64,000 nucleotides of DNA from Picochlorum sp. 'celeri' (taxonomy: Eukaryota; Chlorophyta; Trebouxiophyceae). The translations under genes were made by a program, and so were the position numbers. This document shows positions 17,487 to 28,442 of the stretch, piece after piece (within the stretch, counting starts at the first letter, position 1; every line of letters starts with the position of its first letter). The notes beneath the pieces were generated by a model. It searched no databases. It was not told the origin of the DNA and was given only the letters and a program-made list of their open reading frames with translations. The stretch is taken from assembly GCA_010909725.1 (NCBI GenBank), contig JAACMV010000005.1, forward strand, positions 744,001-808,000. Reading direction: 5' to 3'.

Positions 17487-18938
17487 TTACTTATGTTGCA
17501 TTAATTCAACAGATTCTTCTTCGTCTTCATGATTGTGTTTCCTATACCCGACAAAGGTGGCGATGCTTGCCACAACAACAACTAGAGTCGACCCTAACAT
17601 CAGTACCTCAAAATGATGTGGATTCGAAAAGACCATCGTCATGACGTACGCCACTGTTTGAAAACCACTCTGAAACGCATTTTGTATACCAAATATGGCT
17701 CCTACACTGTCTTTGGAACTCTCGAGCTGCATGATTTGATTCACAGAGAGATCAAACAACCACAAGAAGAACCTGGACAGGGATAAAAAGAGTAGCAGTG
17801 ACATCTCTGCGGCCTTGCCGAACTGATCACCAACCCACACAATGGGCACAACAGCTAATGCAATACAAATACACTGGCCACAAATGGCAAAAAGAGCACT
17901 TTTCGGCAATCCCCATCTGGTACTCGCATAGGGAAAGAACACAGTGGCACCAACCCCCAGTGCAGCCCCTATTCCTCTAAATATAGATAATACAGATTCC
18001 CCTAGACCTCTCCATGCAAGATATCCAGTCATAATAGTCCCAAAAGACATGACCGTGAGGTACACAAGAGCAAGCGATGCTGAATACCACACACAATCCT
18101 GCTTGAGATACAATGTCAGACCAGCAGCCATGGATGATGCCTGCGTTTCTGCAGGCCTTTCATGTGACGGCGAGGCTCGACGCAAATTCTCCTCATATAT
18201 CATTGCACGCTGTAAGAAATAACATTCAAGAACGAATGACCCTACATTGAACCCACAAAGACATACAAGACAGGTGAGATATCCCTGGGATTCAATCAGT
18301 ATCCCCACCAAAATAGGACTGGCAATAAGTGATACAAGATCAATCCTCTTCATGATTGCATTCACACTGGAGAGCATGGCGACATCTTCCCCACATAATG
18401 CTTTTGTCCATCCCCTTTCGACACTAATTGTTGCCCCCATGGCACCAAGACTCGACAGGCATGCAGCCATGATACTCATAGACACAACGATATAATCCCC
18501 CACAGAATCATGCTCTGACCGAGACAGAAGAATATAAAACCCAATAGAGGCGACAAATATACCAACATTCTGCCCCAGATACATGACGCATGCCCCCTTC
18601 AACCTCTCCAGTGAATCAACAAGAATGCCAAGGTGGGATGATGCAAGGGACACCACCAAAGAATCAAGCAAGCCAAACAAGGCCACCATGAAAAGAGAGT
18701 CATTGTACACTTTGATCAGGATGAGCCCAATCAAGAACTCAAACGCCCTCTCCCCAGCCGTGGACAGTGCATGGGACCCATACAATAACATAGCAGCAGG
18801 ACAGGAGTGTGTCTTCATACTGCTTGCCATATACGTTCCTGCATTGCCATTGCATACTCCCACTATTGCATCCTGTGTAGGAATGGATTGATCTATATAT
18901 ATGGAAGAATATTTTGAGGACCAAGTTTCGGCCTGCAA
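17487..18938 (-). CDS. Ferroportin-family (SLC40/IREG) metal transporter
   Basis: A 483-codon frame for a ferroportin-type transporter with about 10-12 membrane segments. Family marks are LLYGSHALSTAGERAFEFLIG at the first helix, LVVSLASSHLGILVDS, and in the second half SFGTIMTGYLAWRGLGESVL. Ferroportins export iron or related metals; plant plastid members (IREG3/MAR1) sit in the chloroplast envelope. No clear transit peptide is visible. The frame opens with TTG at 18938. The first ATG that leaves the family start intact is Met37 (MASSMKTH, nt 18830), with a TATATATAG stretch upstream, so the protein is probably 447 residues. A missing 5' exon cannot be excluded. Confidence 0.85.
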   Translation of the reverse strand: MQAETWSSKYSSIYIDQSIPTQDAIVGVCNGNAGTYMASSMKTHSCPAAMLLYGSHALSTAGERAFEFLIGLILIKVYNDSLFMVALFGLLDSLVVSLASSHLGILVDSLERLKGACVMYLGQNVGIFVASIGFYILLSRSEHDSVGDYIVVSMSIMAACLSSLGAMGATISVERGWTKALCGEDVAMLSSVNAIMKRIDLVSLIASPILVGILIESQGYLTCLVCLCGFNVGSFVLECYFLQRAMIYEENLRRASPSHERPAETQASSMAAGLTLYLKQDCVWYSASLALVYLTVMSFGTIMTGYLAWRGLGESVLSIFRGIGAALGVGATVFFPYASTRWGLPKSALFAICGQCICIALAVVPIVWVGDQFGKAAEMSLLLFLSLSRFFLWLFDLSVNQIMQLESSKDSVGAIFGIQNAFQSGFQTVAYVMTMVFSNPHHFEVLMLGSTLVVVVASIATFVGYRKHNHEDEEESVELMQHK

Positions 18939-19149
18939 GTATCCTTGGCACTCAACGTTGAGTCCTGGAAGGAATTGTTCATAATGTTTTATATACGGCA
19001 GTAGCCCATCCGCTTGGCGAATGCAATGCCTCTATTACGGCGTAAAACTCGCATTGTGACTACATTCTTTGAACTAAAACTAAATTTAGGAAAAGAAAGC
19101 GCACTGCCTGGATCAGTATCATCTGTGGTAGTGGGCGTCGTGTCGTATC

Positions 19150-21284
19150 ATGCTTTCCAAAACGCATATTCGACTGGGCCATTGCGATGGGAACAGAACG
19201 CATGTAATTGCAGAACCTCACAATAGCTTTCAGCGGGTCGTGAGACCATGCAGGATTGGACGAGAAGGGCAGAGACACGTGAGTCAGAATCTTCGCTCGT
19301 GGGTTCCTATGCGTCTGATTCGCCCAGATATGAGAACATTTGTGTCTTCATACACTGACATTGATACAAAAAAGTCGTATGAAGGGGGCAAAGTGGTCAA
19401 GGTATGCTGGGATGTTGAATGGATGGGTGTTGTAGTCAAACGTTTACACAGGTGTGGGTGCTGCTGATGCAGGTGCCTCCGGAGAACATTCGGAATTTCT
19501 CAATCATTGCTCATATAGATCATGGAAAGAGTACATTAGCCGATCAGCTCTTGATTAAGACTGATACTGTGGAGAATAGGGATATGCAAGCTCAATATCT
19601 GGATGGTATGGATCTGGAAAGGGAGCGCGGTATTACAATCAAATTGAATACGGCGAGGATGAAGTATGAGGCCAAGGATGGGGGGTTATATGCGCTGAAT
19701 TTGATTGATACGCCTGGGCATGTTGATTTCTCGTACGAGGTGTCGCGGTCGTTGGCTGCGTGTGAAGGATGTTTGCTTGTTGTGGACGCATCACAGGGAG
19801 TTGAGGCTCAGACGTTGGCAAATGTGTATCTCGCGTTGGAGAATGATCTCGAAATTATTCCAGTGTTGAATAAAATTGATCTTCCTGGTGCTGACCCAGA
19901 ACGAGTGAAGAGAGAAATTGAAGAGGTTATTGGCTTGGACTGCTCAAATGCCATCATGGCATCAGCCAAGCAGGGATTGGGTATTGAAGATATATTGGAA
20001 GCTGTTGTAGAAAGAATTCCTCCTCCAGCGGATACGCGAGAAGAGAAGCATCGATCTTTAATTTTCGACTCGTATTATGATCCCTACAAGGGTGTTGTTG
20101 TTCAGTTTCGAGTGACAGATGGTGCTGTGAGAAAGGGGGATGTGGTCAGGTTTATGAATACAGAATGCGAGTATGAGATTACAGAGCTGGGTGTGTTATC
20201 TCCAAAAGCTATACTGGTAGATGAGTTGTACTGTGGGGAGGTAGGGTATTTAGCAGCCTCCATCAAACAGGTGTCGGATGCAAGGGTTGGTGATACAATT
20301 ACAAATGTGAAGAATCCAGCAGATGAGGTGCTTCCAGGATATACAGAAGTTCTTCCGATGGTTTTCTGTGGATTGTTCCCGACCGATGCTCAGCAATATC
20401 CGGATTTGCGTGAGGCGTTGCTTAAATTGCAGTTGAATGACTCTGCGCTGCAGTTTGAACCAGAGGTTTCATCTGCCATGGGATTTGGATTTCGCTGTGG
20501 CTTTTTAGGTTTATTGCATATGGAAATTGTTCAAGAGCGCTTGGAGAGAGAGTACGATTTGGATCTTATTACTACAGCGCCAACAGTTGTGTTTAAATGT
20601 GAGACAACAGACCATGAAGAGCATATTGTTGATTGTCCATCAAAACTTCCAGAAGCGTCAAAGCGCGAGAATGTCTCAGAACCATACGTCAGAATGGAAA
20701 TCATCACACCCAAAGAATTTGTTGGAGCTATTATGGAACTTGCACAATCGAGAAGGGGTGAATATATTGATATGACGTATTTGACCGAAACAAGGACAAC
20801 GCTCGTGTATTCCATGCCTCTTGCAGAGGTTGTGACTGACTTTTTCGATGTACTCAAGTCAAGGTCAAGAGGCTATGCTAGTATGGAGTATTCCGTGACG
20901 GGATACAAAAAGAATGATCTTGTCCTCTTGGAGATTAAAATTAATGGCGAACCAATCGACCCACTCGCTTCGATTGTACACCGAGATCGAGCGTATGCCA
21001 TGGGTAAAGCCCTGGTGAAGAAGTTGAAGGAGCTCATCCCTCGTCAACAGTTCAAAGTACCCATTCAGGCTGCTGTTGGATCCAGAGTCATTGCATCAGA
21101 AGCTATACCTGCCATGCGTAAAGATGTCCTGGCAAAATGTTATGGCGGTGATATTTCAAGAAAGAAGAAATTACTCAAGAAACAGGCAAAAGGAAAAAAG
21201 AGAATGAAGCAGTTTGGCAAGGTAGAGGTACCACAGGAAGCCTTCATGGCCGTCTTACAGGTCTCGGAAAGCGACGCAGAGTAG
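19150..21284 (+). CDS. LEPA: Plastid elongation factor 4 (LepA)
   Basis: A translational GTPase of about 687 residues that back-translocates or remodels stalled ribosomes. Exon 1 (19150-19401, 84 codons) is rich in Arg, Ser and Thr and serves as a transit peptide. The intron is 71 nt (19402-19472, GTATG...TGCAG, phase 0). Exon 2 begins [21 protein letters not shown] (G1 loop around residue 97-105), then [16 protein letters not shown] and NKIDLPGA. The LepA-specific C-terminal domain is present with [20 protein letters not shown] and [16 protein letters not shown]. Sequence is closer to plant plastid LEPA than to mitochondrial GUF1. The gene is a close divergent neighbour of ferroportin. Confidence 0.93.
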
Positions 21285-21315
21285 AAACATATTTCATCAT
21301 AATTACATACAATTA

Positions 21316-21984
21316 TTATTCTGGATTTTTCACCCCACCAGTAAAATGAGGCATGCATCTATCAAGCGATCGCGCCAAATCCTCTGGAGTGTCTTTCCAG
21401 TCTCTTACTGCTTCAAGAACACGATGCACCACAAGATCGTGATCAAACGCCATATCCGGAAGCGTACCACCTGTGCAGTCAAACCACTCAGCTTCAGCTG
21501 CATCATCGGCTGCCTTTGATAGCTCTCTGACCGACGTATCCACAACTGCTCCAAACACCACAGTCACAGTCCAGCCTCGAGGATCTCTCCCAGGATTGCC
21601 AAAGGTTTCCACCTGACGCAATGGGGTTTTAAGCGCACTTTTAGGAATACTTGTTTCTTCTTCTAACTCTCGATATGCTGCGGACCACAAAGGCTCGTTC
21701 TCGTCCACGAATCCACCAGGCAAAGCCCATTTGCCAGCAAAAGGATCATTCTTGCGTTTGATCAACAAAATGTGGGGGCTCACAGGGTCGTCCGTTACCA
21801 GAGCCGCATCCACTGTCACTGCAGGTCGTGGATACATATATGTGTACGTTCCACTGCTATCATCACCTGCCATACTGCAAATGCGTGTCCTTGTAGGGTG
21901 AGAAAATGCAACTCGCTTTGAAGCAAAGGCGTGTAACGAAACTCTTGAACCGTTCAGTATCAATCGATACAAACCCATGCCCAC
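21316..21984 (-). CDS. Nudix hydrolase, ADP-ribose pyrophosphatase-like
   Basis: A 222-residue Nudix hydrolase. The Nudix box is complete between about residues 91 and 113 (GGFVDENEPLW, then AYRELEEET) with the catalytic RELEEE glutamates. The preceding WALPGG and following FGNPGRDPRGWTVTVVF match the NadM/ADP-ribose pyrophosphatase subgroup that cleaves ADP-ribose or related nucleotide sugars. The first 37 residues (RLILNGSRVSLHAFASKRVAF) look like a mitochondrial or plastid presequence. The substrate is inferred from family only. The gene converges with LepA, their stops being 31 nt apart. Confidence 0.88.
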   Translation of the reverse strand: MGMGLYRLILNGSRVSLHAFASKRVAFSHPTRTRICSMAGDDSSGTYTYMYPRPAVTVDAALVTDDPVSPHILLIKRKNDPFAGKWALPGGFVDENEPLWSAAYRELEEETSIPKSALKTPLRQVETFGNPGRDPRGWTVTVVFGAVVDTSVRELSKAADDAAEAEWFDCTGGTLPDMAFDHDLVVHRVLEAVRDWKDTPEDLARSLDRCMPHFTGGVKNPE

Positions 21985-22115
21985 TCATACATATATTTCA
22001 GATACAATCGCATCGGAAGGAGTATCGTATGCACAGAGCCTATTCTAGGATTCGTAGTGCGTCCACCTGATGGGTACCAGGCGCCCTAACAAGGCGCTCA
22101 ATTCCTCTCTCATGA

Positions 22116-22139
22116 TGATGAACGAATATGCGTTCATCA
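22116..22139. repeat. 9-bp inverted repeat in divergent promoter
   Basis: A perfect stem TGATGAACG/CGTTCATCA with a 6-nt loop, in the 217 nt between the Nudix gene and the small mitochondrial-type gene. A second hairpin (GCGCC/GGCGC, 22081-22097, loop CTAACAA) lies just left. About five such 9-bp hairpins are expected by chance in 64 kb, so function is unproven. Confidence 0.3.
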
Positions 22140-22201
22140 ATCAATGCCCACGACCATGTTTTTAATAGTAAAGTATTCGAAGACGACATCAGTGCTATGG
22201 T

Positions 22202-22509
22202 ATGTCGCCCTTGCTGCTCTTGTCAAAAGCTAAACGAGTCCTGTTACGAGCACAACCGGTCAGGTGCGTCTTTCTTCCCATACATGCTGGCATTGTGAAA
22301 CAAAATGTGTACTAATAAAAGAAACATATACATGTAGGGATGCGCGCAGGCAGGTGATGGAAGTGTTGGATATTGTCAATATACCACCAGGACAGGACTT
22401 GGAATATCGTCAGAGGGCACGTGACAACGAAAAGGAAACTGAGCGTGTCATCGATCAAGCTATAGAACGATGGTGGTCATACCATTCAAAACGATCGGCA
22501 GATCGATAG
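22202..22509 (+). CDS. Small mitochondrial-type orphan protein
   Basis: A reconstructed 77-residue protein. Exon 1 (22202-22263) encodes MSPLLLLSKAKRVLLRAQPV, a basic, hydrophobic, amphipathic start like a mitochondrial presequence. The intron is 74 nt (22264-22337, starts GTGCG, ends TGTAG, phase 2). Exon 2 continues RDARRQVMEVLDIV and ends ERWWSYHSKRSADR, mostly charged helix. No family is recognised; the shape suggests an organelle assembly factor or small complex subunit (inference). The next gene starts 2 nt after its stop on the same strand, which makes a shared mRNA likely. Confidence 0.65.
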
Positions 22510-22511
22510 CA

Positions 22512-23129
22512 ATGCCCCAAACGTTCAATCTGCCCTATTGTTGTCTTGGCACCTCGGTGCAGTTCACACAGCATCTCAGGCTTGACAAGCGGCGGGTATC
22601 TGCCCGCATATGTGCTACAAATAAGACTGATGGCACCAATGATATGTATAAGAAGAAGGAAGATGGATCTGGATGGCTGCAGCAAGTGGGCACTAGAATA
22701 CTACTCACAGGTAGGATTTCCCAAACAGCCCTTATTGCATTCAGGACCTGCGCATACATTTCCACTATTGGGGCAGTGGCGCTCTTTTTCCCAGACTGTA
22801 TCATTCGCATATGCTCTTTCATGTCAAGGAATACAGCGTCGCTTGCTGTCGACCCTGTCCTCGTCCGCATTGGAGGCTGTCTGGCAATCCTCTTTGGAGC
22901 ATATTATTGTGGCGCAGCCATAGATGATATGCAGGGCAACCAACCCCGTTATTTTTATATCAGCACCGTACTTGGGAGGTACTTCTTAGGCATTGTGTTT
23001 GCATGCATATACGCAAGCACGGGATTGAAGTATGCTTGGATACTTGCTTTGGGAGTGATAAATGTTTTGAGCGGAATTGCTATGCAGCGAGCTCTGATGG
23101 TGTCTTGTGATAGCTCACCCATTAATTAA
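22512..23129 (+). CDS. Plastid multi-pass membrane protein of unknown function
   Basis: A 205-residue protein, not recognised. The first 45 residues (RLDKRRVSARICAT) resemble a plastid transit peptide. Three to four membrane segments follow: TALIAFRTCAYISTIGAVALFF, a short ILFGAYYCGAA, and FLGIVFACIYASTGLKYAWIL with LALGVINVLSGIAM. A central loop contains DDMQGNQPRYFY. The frame also opens at 22470, inside the upstream gene; I chose the ATG at 22512 because it gives a typical presequence and has a purine at -3. It starts 2 nt after the stop of the preceding small gene and ends 65 nt before DHX37 begins. Confidence 0.65.
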   Translation: MPQTFNLPYCCLGTSVQFTQHLRLDKRRVSARICATNKTDGTNDMYKKKEDGSGWLQQVGTRILLTGRISQTALIAFRTCAYISTIGAVALFFPDCIIRICSFMSRNTASLAVDPVLVRIGGCLAILFGAYYCGAAIDDMQGNQPRYFYISTVLGRYFLGIVFACIYASTGLKYAWILALGVINVLSGIAMQRALMVSCDSSPIN

Positions 23130-23194
23130 TTCGAATATTTCGTGTAAAATAGTTTTGCCACAGGCATTGATGTAACGGGTAAAGCATCTGAGCA

Positions 23195-26100
23195 ATGAGG
23201 TCGAAAAGAAAACGAAAGCAAAAGGATCTTGGCTCTCTTCGTGCAAAATCTGGTGCTCAATCAACAATGTACGTCATAGTCATGTATTTAATATATTAGT
23301 TTTTACCCATTGATACCAATGAATGGGGTTTTCCTTGGCATTGTGCAGAGTGGATACGAATGCATGTATTCTTCCAAATGCACCTGAACCTTCTTCTGCC
23401 GCTGATCATGCCGAGGTGGACTCGGATGGGGGCGATAAAGATGTTAAGAAGAATAAAAAGGTTTTAAGCAAGTCGCAACAGCGAAAACTGCGAAAGATCG
23501 AAGAAGAAAAGCAAAAGAGGGCACAGCGTCAGGAGGTGTTGAGTAGACTTGCTGAGCATCAGCTTGGGGATGATGCATTGCGGATTATGCGGTCTGTGGC
23601 ATCGAGAGGGCAGAGTGAGTCAAAGAAAGATATGCTGAAGAGGGCATTGTACATGGAGCGTGCTGGTATCGATGTTCCAGAGGATATGAAATTGTATTCG
23701 GGGGTGGCCTCTGAGGAGCGAGAGATTGTTGCTGAAGGTGCGGGGGCTGTTGATCGACGAATAGCAGACCATACGGCATCGCATAAAAGAAATACATTTG
23801 CACCAGAAATAGTAGAAAAAGAGGAGGAGGAGGAGGAGGAAGAAGAAGCACCGTCATCATCATCAGAGGAAGAAGGAGATGTGGTGGGTGGCAATGTGCA
23901 CCAAGATCCGTTGACAGTAAGGGAAATGGTGGAAGATGCCAAGAAGGAAATTGAACTTTTGAGAAAGAATGATGATACCGATGAAGAGGATCAGCAGAGG
24001 CCAGAGAGACACGTAGAAGGATCAAAAAATATTCAGAGAAGAGTTGTGATGGTGGAGCGAGATCCTGCAATAGAGGAGGCACGGTCCTCACTTCCAATCA
24101 TTGGCATGGAGCAAGAAATTATGGAATCTGTTTCTTATAATGATGTTCTGGTCTTATGTGGTGAGACTGGCTGCGGTAAGACGACACAAGTTCCGCAATT
24201 TCTGTATGAAGCAGGCTATAGTTTTGTCAATGATGGGATTATTGGGGTTACCCAGCCTCGTAGGGTAGCAGCGGTGAGTACCGCAACTCGAGTTGCTACA
24301 GAGCTTGGTGAGAAGATTGGTGGTGTCGTTGGCTATCATGTTCGATACGACAGGCGGATAGGAGATGCAACAAAGCTGCAATTCATGACTGATGGAATTC
24401 TTTTACGAGAGGTCCAGGATGACTTTCTGTTGAAAAAGTATAATGTGCTAGTTATTGATGAGGCACATGAGCGCTCATTGAATACAGACATTTTGCTGGG
24501 GATGCTGTCGCGGGTAGTCAAGTTGCGCAGAAAGATGTTTGAAGAGTCGGGGGAAGAACATGGTGTTGTTCCACTCAAACTCATCATCATGAGTGCAACA
24601 TTAAGGATTGCGGATTTTGTAGAGAATAAAAAACTATTCAGTGATCCACCCCCAGTGATAAATGTAGATGCTCGGCAATATCCTGTCGCGGTGCATTTTC
24701 AAAAGAGGACTGAGATTGATGATTATGTGGGGGCTGCCTTTAAAAAGACGTGTCAGATTCATCGAAACCTTCCGGATGGTGGGATTCTTGTGTTCTTAAC
24801 AGGTCAAAGAGAAGTAGAGACTCTCTGTAGTAAGCTTCGTAAAACGTTTGATAAGAAGAAATCAGAGCAGGTTGAGGATAAAAAGAACATTGTTGAGCAG
24901 ACTGATGATATTCTTGATGGGATCGACGCAGGAGAGGTGTCTTGGGAGGATGATGACGAGGTACTTGATTCTCAAGATGATTATGAAGGTATTAGTGAAG
25001 AGGAGGAGGATGAAGAGGAGGAGGATGTGGTTGTGCTGAATGGAGGAAATGACGGTGATGTTGAGGATGCCCTCAAGCTTGAGAAGGATCCTGCAGAGGG
25101 GCGAGCACAGCGTGTTTGGGTTCTGCCGCTTTACGCCATGCTGAAATCTGAGCAGCAAGCTCAAGTTTTCAAAGGTGCACCAGAGGGCCACCGATTGATT
25201 GTTGTTGCAACAAATATTGCAGAAACCTCCTTGACAATTCCAGGGATTCGCTATGTGGTCGATGCTGGGCGATCTAAGCAGAGACTCGTTGAGGCATCAT
25301 CAGGAATCGCGAAATACGAAGTAAGATGGATTAGTAAAGCTTCTGCCGATCAGAGAGCCGGTAGATCTGGAAGGCTTGGCCCAGGACATTGTTATAGACT
25401 GTTTTCATCTGCAGTGTACAATGATATGTTTCCTCAATTCTCTCCCCCAGAGATATATAATGTCGCGCTGGAGGGCGTTGTTTTATTGCTAAAGAGTATT
25501 GGAGTGGAAAACGTTTCTAATTTTCCGTTTCCTTCTCCACCAGATATGGATAGTTTGGCAGCAGCTCAAAAGTGCCTTGTTTCTCTGTCTGCCCTTGACA
25601 AATCCTCGGGTTCTTTGACAGACATAGGAATGGGAATGGCACAGCTCCCTATCAGTCCGCGTCATTCGCGAATGCTTTTGGAGGTACTTCAAAATGCTGA
25701 TTCCACAGAAGGACATGGTACAGCTGTCGATGCATTGATAAAGTTTGCCATCAGGCTAACAGCAGCAATGAGTTTGGAGTCTCCCTTCATCAATGCGAGT
25801 TCTTTGCAAGATCATACTGATGTAGACGGTAACAAAGATTCAGACAAAGAGGAGAGGAAACAAAAGGCGCAGAATTTATATGTTGCGCACTCCAAGCTTA
25901 GAGTTCCAGAGAGTGATGCACTGAGTGTCATGAATGCACTTTGTGCATTTGAAGACAGTGGGGGCAGTTCTGCGTTTTGTCGGGATAATTTTTTAATTTT
26001 CAAGCACTTGCGCGAGGGAATGCAACTTACAAAACAGCTTGAGCGGATAATCTCGGGTTCATCGGTACAGTTGCTGCAAATGAGAGATTTGGTAAAAACA

Positions 26101-26868
26101 AAAAGACCAAAGCTCACCCAGTCGATTGTCATTGCGTTACAGAAAGCCATCATTGCAGGATGGAGTGACCGCGTCGCAAAACGAGTCAGATCATCCCAGT
26201 ATTTGAAGAAAAAAATGGAGGCAGGATCCAGAACGCGAGCGGTGCGCTATGAGAGCATTGCTCTGGATGAAGATGTATTTCTCCATCCCAATTCATCACT
26301 GCATTCAACCAGCCCAGAGTGGATTGTCTATTCAGACATTATCAAAACGGAAAAGCGAGCATACATGGTAGGATTGACAGCCATAGATCCTACTTGGATT
26401 TATCATGCTGCTGCTGCACTTTGCAGTGTATCCAAACCACTCTCTGATCCTTCGCCAAAGTATGTCTACAAGACTGATTGTGTCATGGCATGGCATGATG
26501 TCTCATACGGACCCTTGCAATGGCCCCTTCCTAAACTGCCTCTACCGCACCCGGAATCAAAAGAAAGAGCAGCGATATTTGGCATGGCCATTCTTGATGG
26601 AACAGTGGTTCCGCCAATGAAACAGCTCGCATCTCATCTTTCTGCATCACCAAGTATCATGGCAATGCCAGAGATGAGAGTGCATCGCAGGCTATTCGAT
26701 TTCATCAAAGCTTTAGAATCTCGCCGTGTATATACACGGCATGATTTGAAATCTGCATGGGAATCAGATCAATCGTATCTCAAGCATGAGATCTCATCAT
26801 GGGTGAAGAAGCCATCTCTGCAAATATTTGAGAAACTCTGGCCTGCAATAGTATCATCAGTATCCTGA
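23195..26868 (+). CDS. DHX37: DEAH-box helicase of ribosome biogenesis (DHX37/Dhr1)
   Basis: A DEAH/RHA helicase of about 1197 residues. Exon 1 (23195-23268) starts MRSKRKRKQKD, a nuclear or nucleolar signal. The 80-nt intron is 23269-23348 (GTACG...GTGCAG, phase 2). The N-terminal part has the DHX37 mark LSKSQQRKLRKIEEEK and acidic runs. The motor shows GETGCGKTTQVPQF near 296, DEAHERS near 393, SATLRIADF, and TNIAETSLTIPG with QRAGRSGR. A strongly acidic insert (24895-25035) sits in the second RecA domain before VWVLPLYAML. HA2 and OB-fold regions complete the C-terminus. In yeast and human this enzyme frees U3 snoRNA from pre-18S rRNA. Confidence 0.9.
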
Positions 26869-26880
26869 CACATGTAACAT

Positions 26881-27996
26881 TTATGAATTTCCAATGCCAT
26901 GAATTCGCTTAACGGCGTCAATAACTGAATCACTTTGCAGATCCCCCGCTGATGGAGGTGGACCGCTGTGAGCAGCAGGTGTTTGGGATACAACCCCCTG
27001 CAAGGTTGCAACCACTGATTTCCCCAACGCATCTGGATTATATCCTCCCTCAAGCACAAACAAAATCTTGCCATCACAATACGTGTCAGCAATACTGCTC
27101 AGAAATCCTCCCAAATACTCATACGTCTCCTCCACCATGCACAACATGCCAAATGGATCGTCTCTGTGGCCATCAAACCCAGCAGATACCATCACCAGAT
27201 TTGGCTTGATCCTTTCCGCAACTGGCTTCACAATCTCTTCCATGACTCGCACCACACTATGATGTCCTGATGCATGCTCTAAAGGGACGTTGACAGTGTA
27301 CCCATGCCCTTTGCCACCTCCAACAGCATTGGCGTCATTTGGAACAAATTCAGGAGGCTCATACACCTGTGTTTTCTCATGAATGTCCACAACACAGACA
27401 TCAGAACTCTCCCAGAATATTTCCGCAGTACCATTTCCATTATGAAGATCAAAGTCAACGAGTAAGACCCTTTCGATTCCATCATACTTTTTCATGGCAT
27501 ACCTCACAGCAATGGCAACAGAATTAAAAATACAAAAACCCAGGCTTGTTGACCCCGTTGCATGATGACCTGGAGGACGAACACATGCCATTGCTTTCGT
27601 CGTAGGCTCCTCAGAGCCACACACACAATCCACAAGATCCAACACGACACCAGCAGCCCTCTTGGCATCTGTCACACTGCTTTCCACTGCATACGTACAC
27701 CCATCAGGATCACCGTCATCTGCCACACATAGATATGAATCTTCTTTCGTGCATGCTTGTTGTATCCTGTCAACAAGTTGATCATAATACCCATGGACCC
27801 ACCCAATTTCCTCTCGGGTTGCCTCTCGAGCACTACTACACAGCTCTTCTACCACCCCATCAACCAACAAATGTTCTTTCACATGTCTATACATTGCTTC
27901 CAACCTCCCTGGGTTCTCGATATGAGTCTCTGGGTGTGGCAAGGTGTGCTTTGGAGCCGTATAAAATCCTATTTTGATGGCCCCCATGGTACTCAT
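26881..27996 (-). CDS. Class II histone deacetylase-like amidohydrolase
   Basis: A 371-residue zinc deacetylase of the class II HDAC/acetylpolyamine amidohydrolase fold. Visible are HPETHIENPGRL at the start, RPPGHHATG near 140, the metal site DFDLHNGNGT near 180, SAGFDGHRDDPFG and LEGGYNPDAL. Zinc ligands (Asp and His of DFDLH, Asp of GFDGH...DDP) are kept. The second His of the usual HHGNG is Asn, an unusual but non-ligand change. It resembles plant HDA14-type enzymes found in organelles and cytosol, so histones need not be the substrate. The ATG at 27996 is used; the frame extends upstream to a TTG. Stop is 12 nt from the convergent DHX37 gene. Confidence 0.88.
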   Translation of the reverse strand: MSTMGAIKIGFYTAPKHTLPHPETHIENPGRLEAMYRHVKEHLLVDGVVEELCSSAREATREEIGWVHGYYDQLVDRIQQACTKEDSYLCVADDGDPDGCTYAVESSVTDAKRAAGVVLDLVDCVCGSEEPTTKAMACVRPPGHHATGSTSLGFCIFNSVAIAVRYAMKKYDGIERVLLVDFDLHNGNGTAEIFWESSDVCVVDIHEKTQVYEPPEFVPNDANAVGGGKGHGYTVNVPLEHASGHHSVVRVMEEIVKPVAERIKPNLVMVSAGFDGHRDDPFGMLCMVEETYEYLGGFLSSIADTYCDGKILFVLEGGYNPDALGKSVVATLQGVVSQTPAAHSGPPPSAGDLQSDSVIDAVKRIHGIGNS

Positions 27997-28442
27997 GGCA
28001 AAGCTTGAGTGCAATATGTGTAGGTGTGAGTTTTATTTTTCTGCCCACAGAGGCAAGCACTCTCAGGTCTGTCGACCAATACTCTTGATACTCATAGAAT
28101 GGTGGGATGAATTATTATACCCTATACAGAAGGATTGGTATGAATTCATATGACCTCGGTCTCTTCCTTGTCAACTGGTTGTTTGTCTGCAAAATTGCTG
28201 TCTGAAAATCTTAAAATCTTAATCACGGAAGTTTTTGCATCGGATCGAGTGGCTCAGTATTAAAAATGCTCAAACCTGCTCGCTGTAATCACACATGTCC
28301 ATGTGTAAATATATATGACTCATTTCAACCCACCAAATAAGGATCCGTGGGAACTAGCGTGAGAATCTGTGGCCTGCTGATCACATTTCGTGAACCAGGT
28401 ATCATTTTCTTTGGCAGATATATTGATGCATTGCTAGGGTAC
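27997..28442. other. Divergent promoter region, HDAC and glucosidase II
   Basis: About 446 nt between two divergent starts. The sequence is A/T-rich with several TATA-like stretches (for example ATATATAT near 28310). A short inverted repeat ACACAT/ATGTGT (28291-28306) lies nearer the glucosidase gene. A plus-strand frame from 28347 runs into exon 1 of the glucosidase gene. No other gene or RNA is seen. Confidence 0.4.

Noticed and set aside
22060..22110. tRNA-Val (AAC) suggested by a GCGCC-CTAACAA-GGCGC arm
   Set aside because: The arm looks like an anticodon arm, but no T arm, D arm or acceptor stem surrounds it.
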